Assembly (NCBI RefSeq): GCF_026210795.1 | Contig: NC_089431.1 | Coordinates: 1,984,001-2,048,000, forward strand | Direction of reading: 5' to 3' | Source: Rhizophagus irregularis | Taxonomy: Eukaryota; Glomeromycota; Glomeromycetes; Glomerales; Glomeraceae | DNA length: 64,000 bases | In this document: in pieces, positions 12,384-26,068 of the stretch | Numbering within the stretch: position 1 is the first letter of the stretch | How the letters are laid out: each line of letters opens with the position of its first letter | The notes under the pieces: generated by a model | Told to the model about the DNA's origin: nothing | Databases searched by the model: none | Seen by the model: only the letters and a program-made list of their open reading frames with translations | Program-made: the position numbers and the translations under genes

Positions 12384-13051
12384 ACAAAAAATTTTAATTT
12401 TCTTATAAAAATAATGCTGATTTATTTGGATTGCTAATTAAATATAAAAATTAGAAATTAATAGAATTTTATTTTAGACTAATCATTTTAATTTCTTTTA
12501 TTTTTTATAGTAAAAAAAATTTATATGATTTTGTTGTAAAATAATTTACCTAAATAATTATTTTTTTTTAATATACTCATGAATTATGATACTTAATTAA
12601 AAGAATTTCAATTACATTAAAAATATTAATAATTAATTAATTACTTCTATCTATTGAATTTAAGTTTTTACTTGAAATATATACATAAAATACTTTTATA
12701 ATATAATGAGTGGTTTGATAATTATTAATATTAGAAGATAAATACTATGTATTATTTTTTTATCTTTTTTTAATAAATTACCAAATATACTATGGCTAAA
12801 AATATATATATTTAAATATATATATTATAAATTTTTTTTTTTCTACAGCGCATTTGCAATATATATTATAAATTAAAAATATTTAAGTAAATTATATTAT
12901 ATTAAATTATAATAAAATTATATTTAATTTTTACTTATTTTGGTATTTTTAATATATTTTAAATATAAATAATAAAATATATTTTATTTTAAAGAATATG
13001 TTTCTTTTCATATCTACAATATATCACATCTTTCTTTTTTAGTAAATTTTT
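12384..13051. other. Gene-free AT-rich spacer
   Basis: Between two mobile elements. Nearly pure A/T with TATA-type runs and no supported open frame or repeat boundary. Confidence 0.45.
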
Positions 13052-13239
13052 GTCCGGAGCGAAGCGAAGGACTATATATGTTTTCGAAGAACTATGTCAA
13101 ATAGTGTCACATGACGATATCTGGTTGTCCGCATGCGTTACATCATTGAAATTTCATGCTACATCAGATGAAATAAATTTGTGATACATCAGATAAACAA
13201 GATAAAGGTTTACTTATAACCTTTTTTTTCGCTCTGGAC
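13052..13239. mobile_element. Short MITE with GTCC...GGAC ends
   Basis: A 188-bp unit starting GTCCGGAGCGAA at 13052 and ending with TTCGCTCTGGAC at 13239, giving 12-bp terminal inverted repeats that match at 11 positions. The left end has an internal palindrome (GTCC..GAAGGAC). The interior holds CATCAGATGAAATAAA and CATCAGATAAACAA-like repeats. No coding capacity and no clear target-site duplication. Confidence 0.55.
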
Positions 13240-13945
13240 TTACAACGATTTCCGTTTCCTAGTACATATGTGCCGATTTTTGGAATTAGTCTAAATTAAG
13301 ATTTTTATAAAAATTTAATATTTTAGTAAGATTAACATTACACAAATCTAAATTAAATATGTGTTACATATTTACGTAACTCAGATTTAATAAAAAATAA
13401 AAAAATTTTTTTAATCAATATTCAAAAATAACGGTAATAACCACTTCTTTTTTCCCATCACTGCCCATCACTTTTCCATCATTTTTCTATTCACTTTTAT
13501 TAAATATGACAAAAAAGTTTATAAGCAAATATAGCAGTTATTTTTAAGTGGTAAGTAAAAGAAAAAACTTAATATTTTATATACATAGATAAGACATATT
13601 TTTTCATAATTTTTAGCTTTAATTTATTGTTTTTTCTTTGTAAAAAATACATGCAAATAAAAAATAATTATGATGTAAAATAGTTGTAAAATGAATAATA
13701 AGATATTCTTTTTTTTCAAAATAACTAATTATATATTTGTTTTTTATCTTTTAAAATTATTTTATTAGATTTATTCTACTAAAATCCTTAAATGGCAAAT
13801 AAAATCTTTTAAATAAAGTAAAAGAATTTGGGATTCTCTTATGAAAGCATTTTTTGGTAAGAAATAAAATTTTCAGATCGGACTTTATGCAGGTGACAAA
13901 ATCGTGCATTATTATTCCTGGAGATATGCTAACGTCATCATTTTA

Positions 13946-14175
13946 CATTCATTTGAAAGCTGAGAATTTGCTCTATCGTAAGAATCAAAGATCAGGAAAA
14001 TTGGATCACTGGATGAGGCGTAATTAACGATCAAAGTCAAATCAAATTTAAAAATTAAAAATAAATATATTAGACGTAATTATTCACAATCCAGTGATTC
14101 AATTCATTCGATTTTAGGCTTATTAGATAGACCTCAATTTTCTCTTTCAAATGAATATAATTTCATTCGTGTAGC
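13946..14175. mobile_element. Foldback element, copy A
   Basis: Large inverted repeat. The left arm (about 13946-14037, ATTCATTTGAAAG ... GGATCACTGGAT ... CGTAATTA) pairs with the right arm (about 14073-14175, CGTAATTA ... CCAGTGATTCAATT ... CTTTCAAATGAAT). The arms are about 90 bp with an AT-rich loop of about 35 bp. A second, diverged copy follows at 14327. No coding capacity. The left boundary is uncertain. Confidence 0.6.
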
Positions 14176-14326
14176 TTGCATCTACAGGTATTTAATAAAT
14201 TTTTTTATATCAGATTTTATCAAACTTATAAAATTTTATATTAATAATATAATTGATGATTCCTAAACATCTACATATATTAAACGAATTATTTTAAATT
14301 TATTTTAAAGATAAAAGTTGGCATCA

Positions 14327-14530
14327 CCTTAGGGAGCAAAGATCATTCAAATTGAATCACTACATGTGAAGTAATTAATGATCAAATTTAGATAAAATTC
14401 AATAAATATACTGAACGTGATTACTGAACAACTAGTGATTCAATTCACTTGATTTTAGATTCATTAGATAGATCTCGATTTTCTCTTTCAAATGAATGTA
14501 AATTTATTTGTATAGCTTATTTCTACGAAG
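14327..14530. mobile_element. Foldback element, copy B (left arm shortened)
   Basis: Same family and orientation as copy A about 380 bp upstream. The right arm (about 14413-14525) repeats AGTGATTCAATTCA, GATTTTAG, TTCATTAGATAGATCTC and CTTTCAAATGAATG nearly in full. The left arm retains only about 50 bp (GATCATTCAAATTGAATCAC.. to GTAATTAATGATC). Either a truncated insertion or a local duplication that later lost its outer left arm. Confidence 0.55.
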
Positions 14531-15097
14531 AATTATCAATGATTTTGTCATGAGAGTTATATTTGATCTTTTAAATTTTAATGATATCATATATTAAAAA
14601 AAAATTAAAAATTATATAATTAATTAGTTTTTTTTGCATTACCTAGTATAAATTTATTATTCTTATATAAATGATAATTTATATTTGCTTTAATAAAATT
14701 ATTTTTGTGTAAAAAATTAGATTCCAAGGATCGGCCCATATGATATATTAATTATATTAATCATTTTGATTATATAACTTTATTAAGCTTTTCTATTTTT
14801 TAAAAAATTCTGGTATGAGATCTTATACACTTACTATGTATTATAAGAAACCTTATATTATGTGTATTTTTTATTGCTCTATAAGTTTTCTTAATATATT
14901 AAAAAGGATTTAAAATATCATTTTAACTTTATATATAATATATTATAGAGGTGTAGGGTTGATCGCCCCGCTTGGCATCGTTGGTTAGTCCGTGATGCCC
15001 CTCGTGAAGCCGAGTATGGTGAGGTCGCAGGTTCGATTCTGCCGATCATGGAAATTAAAAGAATTTTACTGCAGACACTACTACCAATAGTGTGAAG

Positions 15098-15392
15098 AGG
15101 ACCCCGGATATCTCCAAAACAGGTCATAAGTCACACTTTCGGCAGATTGGCCCATTTTTCAGGGCTTAAAAAATCGTTTTTTGTAAATATCTCGGCATCC
15201 AGTGGTCTAATTTTGATGAACTTTTTTTAAGTTGTAGAGCTAAATGAGGGCTACAAAATAAAAAAAAGTTCATTAAAATTGAATTACTGGATGCTGAGAT
15301 ATTTACAAAAAACGATTTTTTGAGTTTCAGCAAAAAGGGGTGTTTTTGGCCAAAAGTCCATTATGACCTTTATATTAGATATCCGGGGTCCT
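15098..15392. mobile_element. 295-bp hAT-like MITE nested in the SINE
   Basis: Flanked by the 8-bp direct repeat GTGTGAAG at 15090-15097 and 15393-15400. Terminal inverted repeats are AGGACCCCGGATATC (left) and GATATCCGGGGTCCT (right), 15 bp and perfect. A second pair, TTATGACC with its complement GGTCATAA, lies further in. The centre is a near-perfect hairpin (arms about 15167-15227 and 15262-15322, with TTTTTTGTAAATATCTC and its complement). An 8-bp duplication fits the hAT superfamily, though P-like elements also make 8-bp duplications. No coding capacity. Confidence 0.8.
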
Positions 15393-15696
15393 GTGTGAAG
15401 GTACAGGGATTAGTGTAGACTGGACTGCATCATGGTGAATTAGTATGTACCGGTCGGTGGCATATTTCAACAAAAGGTCATGGTGTCTTCCTAGTGTTCC
15501 CATATAGGCGTTAAGCTTATTGTCCTGTCTGGATGGTCACTGCTTGCATACCATCTGGGTGAGCTCTTGTCTTGGTGGTCACTCTGCGATACCACTAAGG
15601 GTGTGGTAAACTTTACTGTGGGGGTTTACTACGCTAGATGGTCCTCATAGATGGTAAAGTCTCGAGTGCGATATGCTAGCAGTAGTTTACGTTCTT

Positions 15697-15777
15697 ATAG
15701 GTTTAGGCTGATTGGAGACGTTCGTAGGCTCACAGGTATATAAGGTTCTAAGGTGAGGTTCGATTCCTCAGTGAATT
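15697..15777 (+). other. tRNA-like module inside the SINE-like element
   Basis: Contains a textbook T-arm: stem TGAGG, loop TTCGATT, stem CCTCA (15754-15770), which is also a perfect B-box. An A-box-like TAGGCTGATTGG lies upstream at 15704-15715. The would-be acceptor stem halves do not pair, so this is not a functional tRNA gene as it stands. It may be a second pol III promoter unit of a composite SINE or a decayed tRNA. Confidence 0.4.
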
Positions 15778-16108
15778 TGACGTACTGGTGAGTGATCCCT
15801 GGGTAACTGGATTGGTTACTTATAATAAAGGGGTGATCCGTAGCTTCTGCAGACTGCTATCAGTGGTAGTCACTACTATTACTACTGGGGGATTTACAAC
15901 TATGGTGGGCTAGTATGGTAATCGTGGCCTGTAGTGGGCTTTGAGTGAGGCCATATTAGTAGTCTTAGTATTGCAGTATCTAAGCTAACCATACTATCGT
16001 GTTATACTTGCCTAGATGAGGGGTCTGTTAGTTATAATTGCATAAATGCGTGGGTGGTTGCTAAGCATAGGCAATGGGTGCTAGTGGGTAGTATAATTGT
16101 GTCAGAAA

Positions 16109-16545
16109 TAATGTTGCTTGCCGAAATCAAGTAGTTTAGGCCAAGGCCGAAACTTTTTTAAAACCGAAAGTTTAGGCAATTAAAAGTAAATTTGCCGAAA
16201 TTATACAATGTCGAAACTTTTACCGAAAGGCCGAAATTTGGCCGAAATTATTGGCCAACATTAATACTATAATTCTGGCCGGAATAATGATCGACACGAA
16301 AATTTCCTTTTATGGAAATTTGTGTAACCTTTGTGCGACACATTTCTCCGATTTTACTGGGAAACAAAATTTCCTTTTTTGGAAATTTGTGTAACGTCAC
16401 GCGACACAATGTCATAATTTCGGCCGAATTTTAATTTTGGCCAAAATTAAGACCGAGTTTCGGCCTAATTTCGGCATTTTCGGCATTTGATTTGATTGGC
16501 CGAAACCTTTCGGAATTTCCTTTTTAGTTTCGGCAGGCAACCTTA
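16109..16545. mobile_element. 437-bp hAT-like non-autonomous element nested in the SINE
   Basis: Flanked by perfect 8-bp duplications GTCAGAAA at 16101-16108 and 16546-16553. The left end reads TAATGTTGCTTGCCGAAA. The complement of the right end reads TAAGGTTGCCTGCCGAAA, 18-bp TIRs with two differences. The interior is dominated by CCGAAA/TTTCGG motifs in both orientations. It also holds two copies of a TTTCC..GGAAATTTGTGTAAC module that occurs in the otherwise different element at 11236-12383. The 8-bp duplication and TIR style fit hAT. No coding capacity. Confidence 0.8.
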
Positions 16546-16775
16546 GTCAGAAACCCTGCTACACTACGATCCTTATGGTATATAGGGGGTAGGGGGGATG
16601 AACATCTGGTTACTTCTAAATAATTAGAGTAGGTTGCTTGGTTATCTGTTGCTCAACGGTAGGAGTATATTACTGCAACTGGTGTTGTAATGCTCCTTCC
16701 ACGTAGCTTTGGTGAGCCGGCTATGCTGATGTCTCCTAAAACATAAAAAAAAAAAAAAAAAAATATTATAGAGGT

Positions 16776-19118
16776 AGATATAATGCAGATGTGATAAAAA
16801 ATAAAATTCTTATTTTAAATATATTTTAAATATTTAATAAAATACTTTTTATAAAATTAAATTAATATTTATAAGTTTAAGTTTAGTAAATTAGATAGTT
16901 ATTGGTTCTAGAAGACAGTAATTTTACTGGTTCTATATTCTAAAAAGATAAACTAGTCTATTTCATATAAAATTGCGATCATTTAGTCTTAAGCTAATTT
17001 TAATCAAATATATAGTTAAATATAAAAATTACATGATTCTAAATAAATAGTTTAATTACTAAGTAAAAAATTTTTTACTAATTCTAGTTATCTGGTATTA
17101 TAATACAAAATTTTTTGTATTATATTTACTTGTAATTCTAGCTGGCATTATAAGTTCAGTCTGAATTAACAGTCAGTGCTAAAAAGACTGAAAAATTATA
17201 ATCCAAACTTTAAGACTAACAATTGAGTATATAGGACTGGTAAAACTGATGATCATCTTTATAATAAATGTAATTTTAAACTTATATTTAATAAGACTTT
17301 TAAAAATAATTAGTAAACTACTAGTATATATATACAGTATATAACAAAAAAAATTGGAATTAAAAAATTGTTTGTAATGCTATGATAATTGCACTAAATT
17401 ACATATAAAATAGTTTATTTGAAAGCTAAAAACCTGTAGATTTTATCAGTAGTAAATTAAAATGGTATTTAATGTAATATTTTTTTATAATTAAACTTAT
17501 AATAATAATTTTTTAGATTAAAATTTTTTATAATTAATTAAAATTAATATGTATTTCTTTATATAAAGTACAGTAGATAGTCAAAAAAATTTTTTAATTT
17601 ATACATTTCTATTGGTTTTGATAACATCTGAAAAATTTTCAATAACTTTATATTCATTCTAAAATTACAAATTTCACTTTATATTTTTTCTTTTAATTTT
17701 CTCAAGAAGTAAAAAAGCATTATAATTATGAAAGATGTCAAAATGTAGCCCTGATTTTCAAATTTATTTTGCATTTTAAATGATAAAAATTGGACTTATT
17801 TTGAGTGAAATATATACATTTTTATAATTAATAATTTTTAGTTTTTTTATTATATATTGAAATTGAGGAATTTTGAAGAGTAAATTTCTTATCATTTTTC
17901 TATAAATGTTTCTATACTGCTATTTTTGGTATCAATTTTTTTAACAATATTTGAATATTTTTAATTTAAATTTAATATACAAATACTTTGTAATCTTAAT
18001 TTACTTTTTTGTTATATTTTTCTGTTCAAGGTAAATATTTATAGCAAAATTTTTCAAAAAATAATGAAGTAAAAAGATAGCATAATATAAATTTTGGTCA
18101 TAGGTTTATTATTCAATTTATGCAAAAAAAATCAGATTTATTTTGAGTATTTAATATGCATTTTTATTATATGAATGATATTTCAGTTTTTTTTTATTAT
18201 ACATTGTATATAAAGCAAATTATTATCTGTTATTATACTTTTAATTAATACTTTAATATTTAATGATATATCAATTTAACTCAAATTATCAGTAAATAAT
18301 CTTAATCTTTTTCAACCAATTATATTATTTATTAATAAAATAGTTGTAGAATAAAAATGAAATAGGCTAAAAAAAAGTTGGCCAATTATTATAAGTAAAA
18401 ATACTTTTCTTTTTAATTATGAAATAATTTTATTATAATAATAAATATGGTTAAAACTAAAGTTATACTATAATTATATATATTTCTATTTTTATTTAAT
18501 TTTTCAAAACTATTACATTAATTTACAAATTTATATTTGAAAAAAAAAATACTGATAAAATCAAATAAAAATATGATTTATATTATACTTCAATTCTAAA
18601 GTAGTTTTTAATAAATAAATTAAATTTTTACGCAAAAATCCTTTAACTACTACTAAACTAAGCTAAAATAGCTTAGAGAAGAAATTAACCGATAATGCCC
18701 TAGAACTTGACTGGCTATTTCTTGTGATATCATCTACTCATCCTCGTTTCTTTATTCCTTTCTTTACAGAAAGTATAAACGAAAGTTAGTTTTCTTATGT
18801 TTAAATCATTCATTTATAATTCTGTTAAGAATAGTGTCAGATTCTGTTTATAAAAAAGCGCCGAGCCGAGTAATCGTAATAAATCAATGATCGGGGACCA
18901 TTGTCTCAAAGGTTTATTGTAACACGAATGGCTCCTCAATCATTATTATTTTTTTTTTTTACCTTATTTACACTTTTTTTTTATTGTACTTATTAATTTA
19001 AAGTGAAATTTTAAAGTTAGTATTGGGTAGCTCAGCGTTAAGAAAAAAAACGAAACAGAGAAAAATATATAATATAACTGCGCATATTTATATAAAAAAA
19101 GCAGTACAGACTAAAATT
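16776..19118. other. Gene-free AT-rich region and kinase promoter
   Basis: AT-rich DNA with no supported frame from the SINE's right duplication to about 18,700. The last 400 bp are less extreme in base composition and should hold the promoter and 5' UTR of the downstream kinase. No specific site was recognised. Confidence 0.45.
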
Positions 19119-22316
<3,198 letters not shown>

Positions 22317-23308
22317 ATTCTTTTTTTTTTTAAAAAAAAATCACGTATAATGTTTTAGCGAATTGGAGTATCTGGTAACAATATTAAAAAAAAAGAAAAA
22401 AACTTGGAGTATATAGCTTCAATCAATAATTTGTCGTTTATTTGTATTTTTCATTATTTGTATTTTATTATTAGTATTTATTTATGAACATTTTATACGA
22501 CTTATTTTATTTTAGTTATTTATTATTTAGGATCTCAAGGCGGGTTTAATTTTTGTTGAAAGTTTATTAAATGTTTACACATTTATTTTCAACTCCCCGT
22601 CTATTCACCACAACATATATATCAACTCCATTGAATTAATTATTATTGTCATCATAGATTTTATTTTTATGCTTGCGTGTTTCGTTTCTTGTTTTATTTG
22701 TAGATTTATTATATATATATTTATTTATTTTAAAAACTCGTTCATTTCATTTAAAAAAACCTGTGCAAAAGTCAAAACTAAAACGTGCTCAAATTTTGTA
22801 ATATTACTTATTAATTTATTATATAAATATTTACATGTCATTGTAAAACTTGGATAGAATCAATGAAGATTTGACGTTACAAAGCACGCTGAAAAAGGAT
22901 AATTAAACTCCCTGAATTTCAAGAACAAGGATAAAATTTATTTTGGAATTTTGATTTATAAATTTTTTTCTTGTGCAATGTAAAAATAACAAAGAATTTT
23001 TAGAATCATTGTTTTAAGTTTATATTTTGTGTCTATATTTACTAAGAATTGAATCATGTGATTGAAGTGATTAACTTGTAAGTTAAATTTTGGCCAGCAT
23101 AAAAAATTTGGCCAACTTCTAATTGCACGTGTCATATATGTCGAAGTTGTAAAAGTTGCAACCTTTGTTTTAAAATTTTGGTTAGCTGGAAAATTTCCGA
23201 AGTAGTGGGTCAAGTGGGCAGTCACGCGATCTAATATTCATTTAGAGTAATTTTTCTTTTTGGAGGGTTTTATAACTTCTTGATTTAGATCTTAGTTCAT
23301 TTGTCGCG
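22317..23308. other. Intergenic region between kinase and DnaJ gene
   Basis: Starts with the kinase 3' UTR, which opens with an 11-T/9-A palindrome. Closer to the DnaJ gene, TTTGGCCA-type motifs recur near 23092-23116. GGAAAATTTCCGAAG at 23188-23202 contains GAA and TTC blocks like a degenerate heat-shock element, but the spacing is imperfect. No gene recognised. Confidence 0.4.
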
Positions 23309-25428
23309 ATGAAAAACACTAATTACTATGAAGTTCTCGGTGTCGAAACGATCGCTTCTGAGGGTGAAATCAAAAAGGTAAAAAATTCAATAAGCTTCTA
23401 TGAAAAATGTAATATCCTTTATCTAATAATGTGTACATTTTTATTTGCGTACTTATAGGCATACCGCAAGTTAGTAAGTTAAAAGAAGCAGATCTTACCG
23501 TTCTGGCTGTTTTGTTGTAAATAGAAGGATGTTGACGTAGTCTATTGTGGAGAGATTTTTATTTATTTTCTGTTGCATTCTACAAATAAAAAAAAATTTT
23601 TTTTTGTATCCTTATTTGAATAATGAGCTATCTATTTTTTACTATCTGAAATTGCATTATTTAAACACGTGTCTTTAGCTCCGTATTTATTCGAGTGTAT
23701 CACATTATTTATGTTATTATTTACTCAATGTCTTTATAGGCGATGAAATATCATCCCGACAAAAATCCTGATAATGAAGCATCAGAGAAATTTAAAGAAA
23801 TTAGTCATGCATATTATGTTTTGAGTGATCCAGAGAAACGGTAATTAATCTTTGGAAATTCGGATTTTGAAAACGCGTCAATTTGCTGGCTAATCAATTC
23901 TTTTAGTGAATTATATGATCGATTTGGTGAAGAGGGATTATCTGGTGGCGGCGGTACCAATATGTCAGCTGAAGAATTATTTGCTAGTTTCTTTAGTTTT
24001 GGTGGAATGGGAGGTTAGTGTAAGCTGCTTTTGAGTCTTAATACAACATTTGAAAATTTTATCGCCAATTATGATATCCATAAATTAATGAATATACTTA
24101 GGTGGTGGACCTTCTAGACAAAGGCACGGGGAAGATATCGTTAAGCCTTTCCCTGTTACGTTGGAAGATCTTTATAATGGAAAAACTACCAAGATTTCTT
24201 TGCAAAAAGATGTTGTATGCCCTTCATGCCACGGGTATATAAAATTTTTTTTCGGGATTATTACGGTATTTAATTCGACTTGGGACTAATGCTCGATATT
24301 TTGAACATTTGTATAGAAAGGGTAGTAAATCTGGTGCCACTAGTAAATGTACCAGCTGTGAAGGCCGTGGAATAAAAGTCGCTATGCGACAAATTGGTCC
24401 AGGCATGATTCAAAGGATAAACACAGTTTGTACTTCTTGTATGTATTAATACTGTATTTCCAACTGATTTTACGAAATATTTCTATTACTAAGGCACAAA
24501 TTACCTACTTTTCAAGGTGATGGTGCAGGGGAAGTAATCAAAGGAAATAAGTGCAAAAAATGTAAAGGCGCGAAGACTCTAGAAGAAAAGAAAAAATTAG
24601 ATATCTTTATCGAGAAAGGTATGCAAAATAACCAGAGAATTGTTATGCAAGGTGAAGCTGATCAAGAGGTACTTATACAAAAACTGGATCAATTTTTTTG
24701 TTAAACTATTGGATAATATATATAATATATTATTATCACTTGTTTGTATTAATATAATAGCCTGGTGTTGAGACAGGAGATGTAATTCTTGTCCTTAAAC
24801 AAAAGCCTCATGAAAGATTTGAGCGGCAAGATAATGATTTACTAACAGAAGTTAGTATCTCCATTACCGAAGCACTTTGCGGGTTTTCGAAGGTTCTTGT
24901 TAAACATCTAGATGGACGTGGATTGGTTATAAATCATCCTGCTGGTGAAGTGATAAAGCCTGGTGCTGTAAAATGCATAGCTGGCGAAGGTATGCCACAA
25001 TATAAACGGTCGTCTGACAAAGGTAATTTGTACGTTAGGTTCAATGTAGAATTCCCACCTGACATGTGGATAACTCCGGACAAAATTAAGGTACTTTGTT
25101 TTAAATTTAGTTTGTTTTGCATTATATACTTATAATTTCATGCATTGAGATAGAAATTGGAGGCTCTCCTACCAAGCAGAAAGGCTGAGGATCCTTCAAC
25201 TCATCCGGAAATCCTCGATGAAGTACACTTGACTGAAGGGAACTTTAGCGAGGTAAAATAATCAAAATTTTTTTGATTTCCCCTCTTTTTTTTTTTGTAT
25301 TTTGGTCAATAAATGTTTCTCTACTGTATCAGTATGGTAACAAGAAAGCACGAAGTGGAAACGTATGGGAAGAAGATGACGACGAAGACGACGACGAAGA
25401 TCATCCTTTGGGATGCACTCCACAATAA
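23309..25428 (+). CDS. YDJ1: Type I DnaJ (Hsp40) co-chaperone, Ydj1/DNAJA-like
   Basis: Ten exons: 23309-23377, 23459-23473, 23740-23840, 23907-24013, 24102-24234, 24317-24438, 24517-24668, 24761-25090, 25154-25252, 25333-25428; 407 residues against 409 for yeast Ydj1. The J domain carries HPD ([10 protein letters not shown]), which stimulates Hsp70 ATPase. A Gly-rich stretch and four CxxCxGxG-type zinc repeats ([30 protein letters not shown]) follow, then the beta-rich substrate-binding region. The acidic tail ends in CTPQ, a CaaX-type farnesylation signal as in Ydj1. This predicts a cytosolic, partly membrane-attached Hsp70 partner. Exon 2 is a 15-bp microexon encoding AYRKL of J-domain helix II; without it the conserved IKKAYRKL run would be broken. 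Confidence 0.93.
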
Positions 25429-26068
25429 ACATATTAATTGGAGTTTAATTACACGAACTTTGGGGTTTTCCTTCTATTGCAGTGTATTATGGCATTAGAG
25501 GGTAATTTTCTATCTTTATGATTATCACTCATTAGAAAATAATGTTAAATAGCAATTGAAATTTTTCTATTTTATTTGTTTCATCGCCTTTTTTTGCTCT
25601 CTCTTCTATGGTATAGAAGTTTACATTCAGGACATTAATGGCATTTTAGATTTTAATATTTTCAATATGTAATGGGCAAAAATAAATCATTAATATTTGT
25701 AATGATTTTAGAGAACTTATCAGGGGAAAAAAATGCCTTATTATTATTAATATTTACAATTTGTATGAAATTTTAAATTAAAAAAAAAAATTTTTTAGCT
25801 ATTCAGAATCTTTCTTGCATAAATAGAAGTGTTATTATATATTAATTAAAAGCAGTTGTCTATTAAATAGATCGACTCGCCGTTTTTTTTATCCAATAAG
25901 GTACAAGAATGAATCACATGACTAAGTGTAATGGGGTTTATTGAAGCGTGGCGCAGCATATACTAATTTTCATGACTTTGCACCTGTACAGTACAAGTAC
26001 TATACAAAAATAGGTTTGGAAAACGTTATTAATATATACTTGTCATTATCATAAAAGAAACCTCCAAA
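25429..26068. other. Intergenic region upstream of TAF3
   Basis: Holds the 3' UTR of the DnaJ gene and the promoter of the downstream histone-fold gene. AT-rich with no supported frame. Nothing specific recognised. Confidence 0.4.

Larger units (their letters stand above)
14953..16762 (+). mobile_element. tRNA-headed SINE-like retroelement with poly(A) tail and 13-bp target duplication
   Basis: Flanked by perfect 13-bp direct repeats ATATTATAGAGGT at 14940-14952 and 16763-16775. It ends in a poly(A) run (16745-16762), the hallmark of LINE-type target-primed insertion. The 5' head has an A-box-like TTGGTTAGTCCG (14981-14992) and a B-box-like GGTTCGATTCTG (15030-15041) at tRNA-like spacing, so pol III transcription is likely. 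It is clearly more GC-rich than its surroundings. Two DNA elements sit inside it (15098-15392 and 16109-16545), each with its own 8-bp duplication; without them and one copy of each duplication it is about 1,060 bp, long for a SINE. A second tRNA-like module lies at about 15697-15777. No convincing protein frame was found. Confidence 0.75.

Noticed and set aside
13880-13945. Short open stretch reading like IGLYAGDKIVHYYSW, reminiscent of NlpC/LRAT-type folds
   Set aside because: Too short, ends in a stop within the foldback element, and the only preceding splice pair would give a 20-bp intron.
14970-15060. Possible functional tRNA gene
   Set aside because: Boxes fit, but the T-arm is imperfect, the acceptor arms do not pair, and it sits at the head of a poly(A)-tailed retroelement with a target duplication.
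14918-15127. Open frame on the minus strand through the SINE head
   Set aside because: It overlaps the pol III-like boxes and runs from the flanking DNA through the 13-bp duplication into the start of the nested MITE; no protein family match.
19023-19118. Upstream in-frame extension of the kinase
   Set aside because: It has no ATG; the first ATG at 19119 gives a natural N-terminus.
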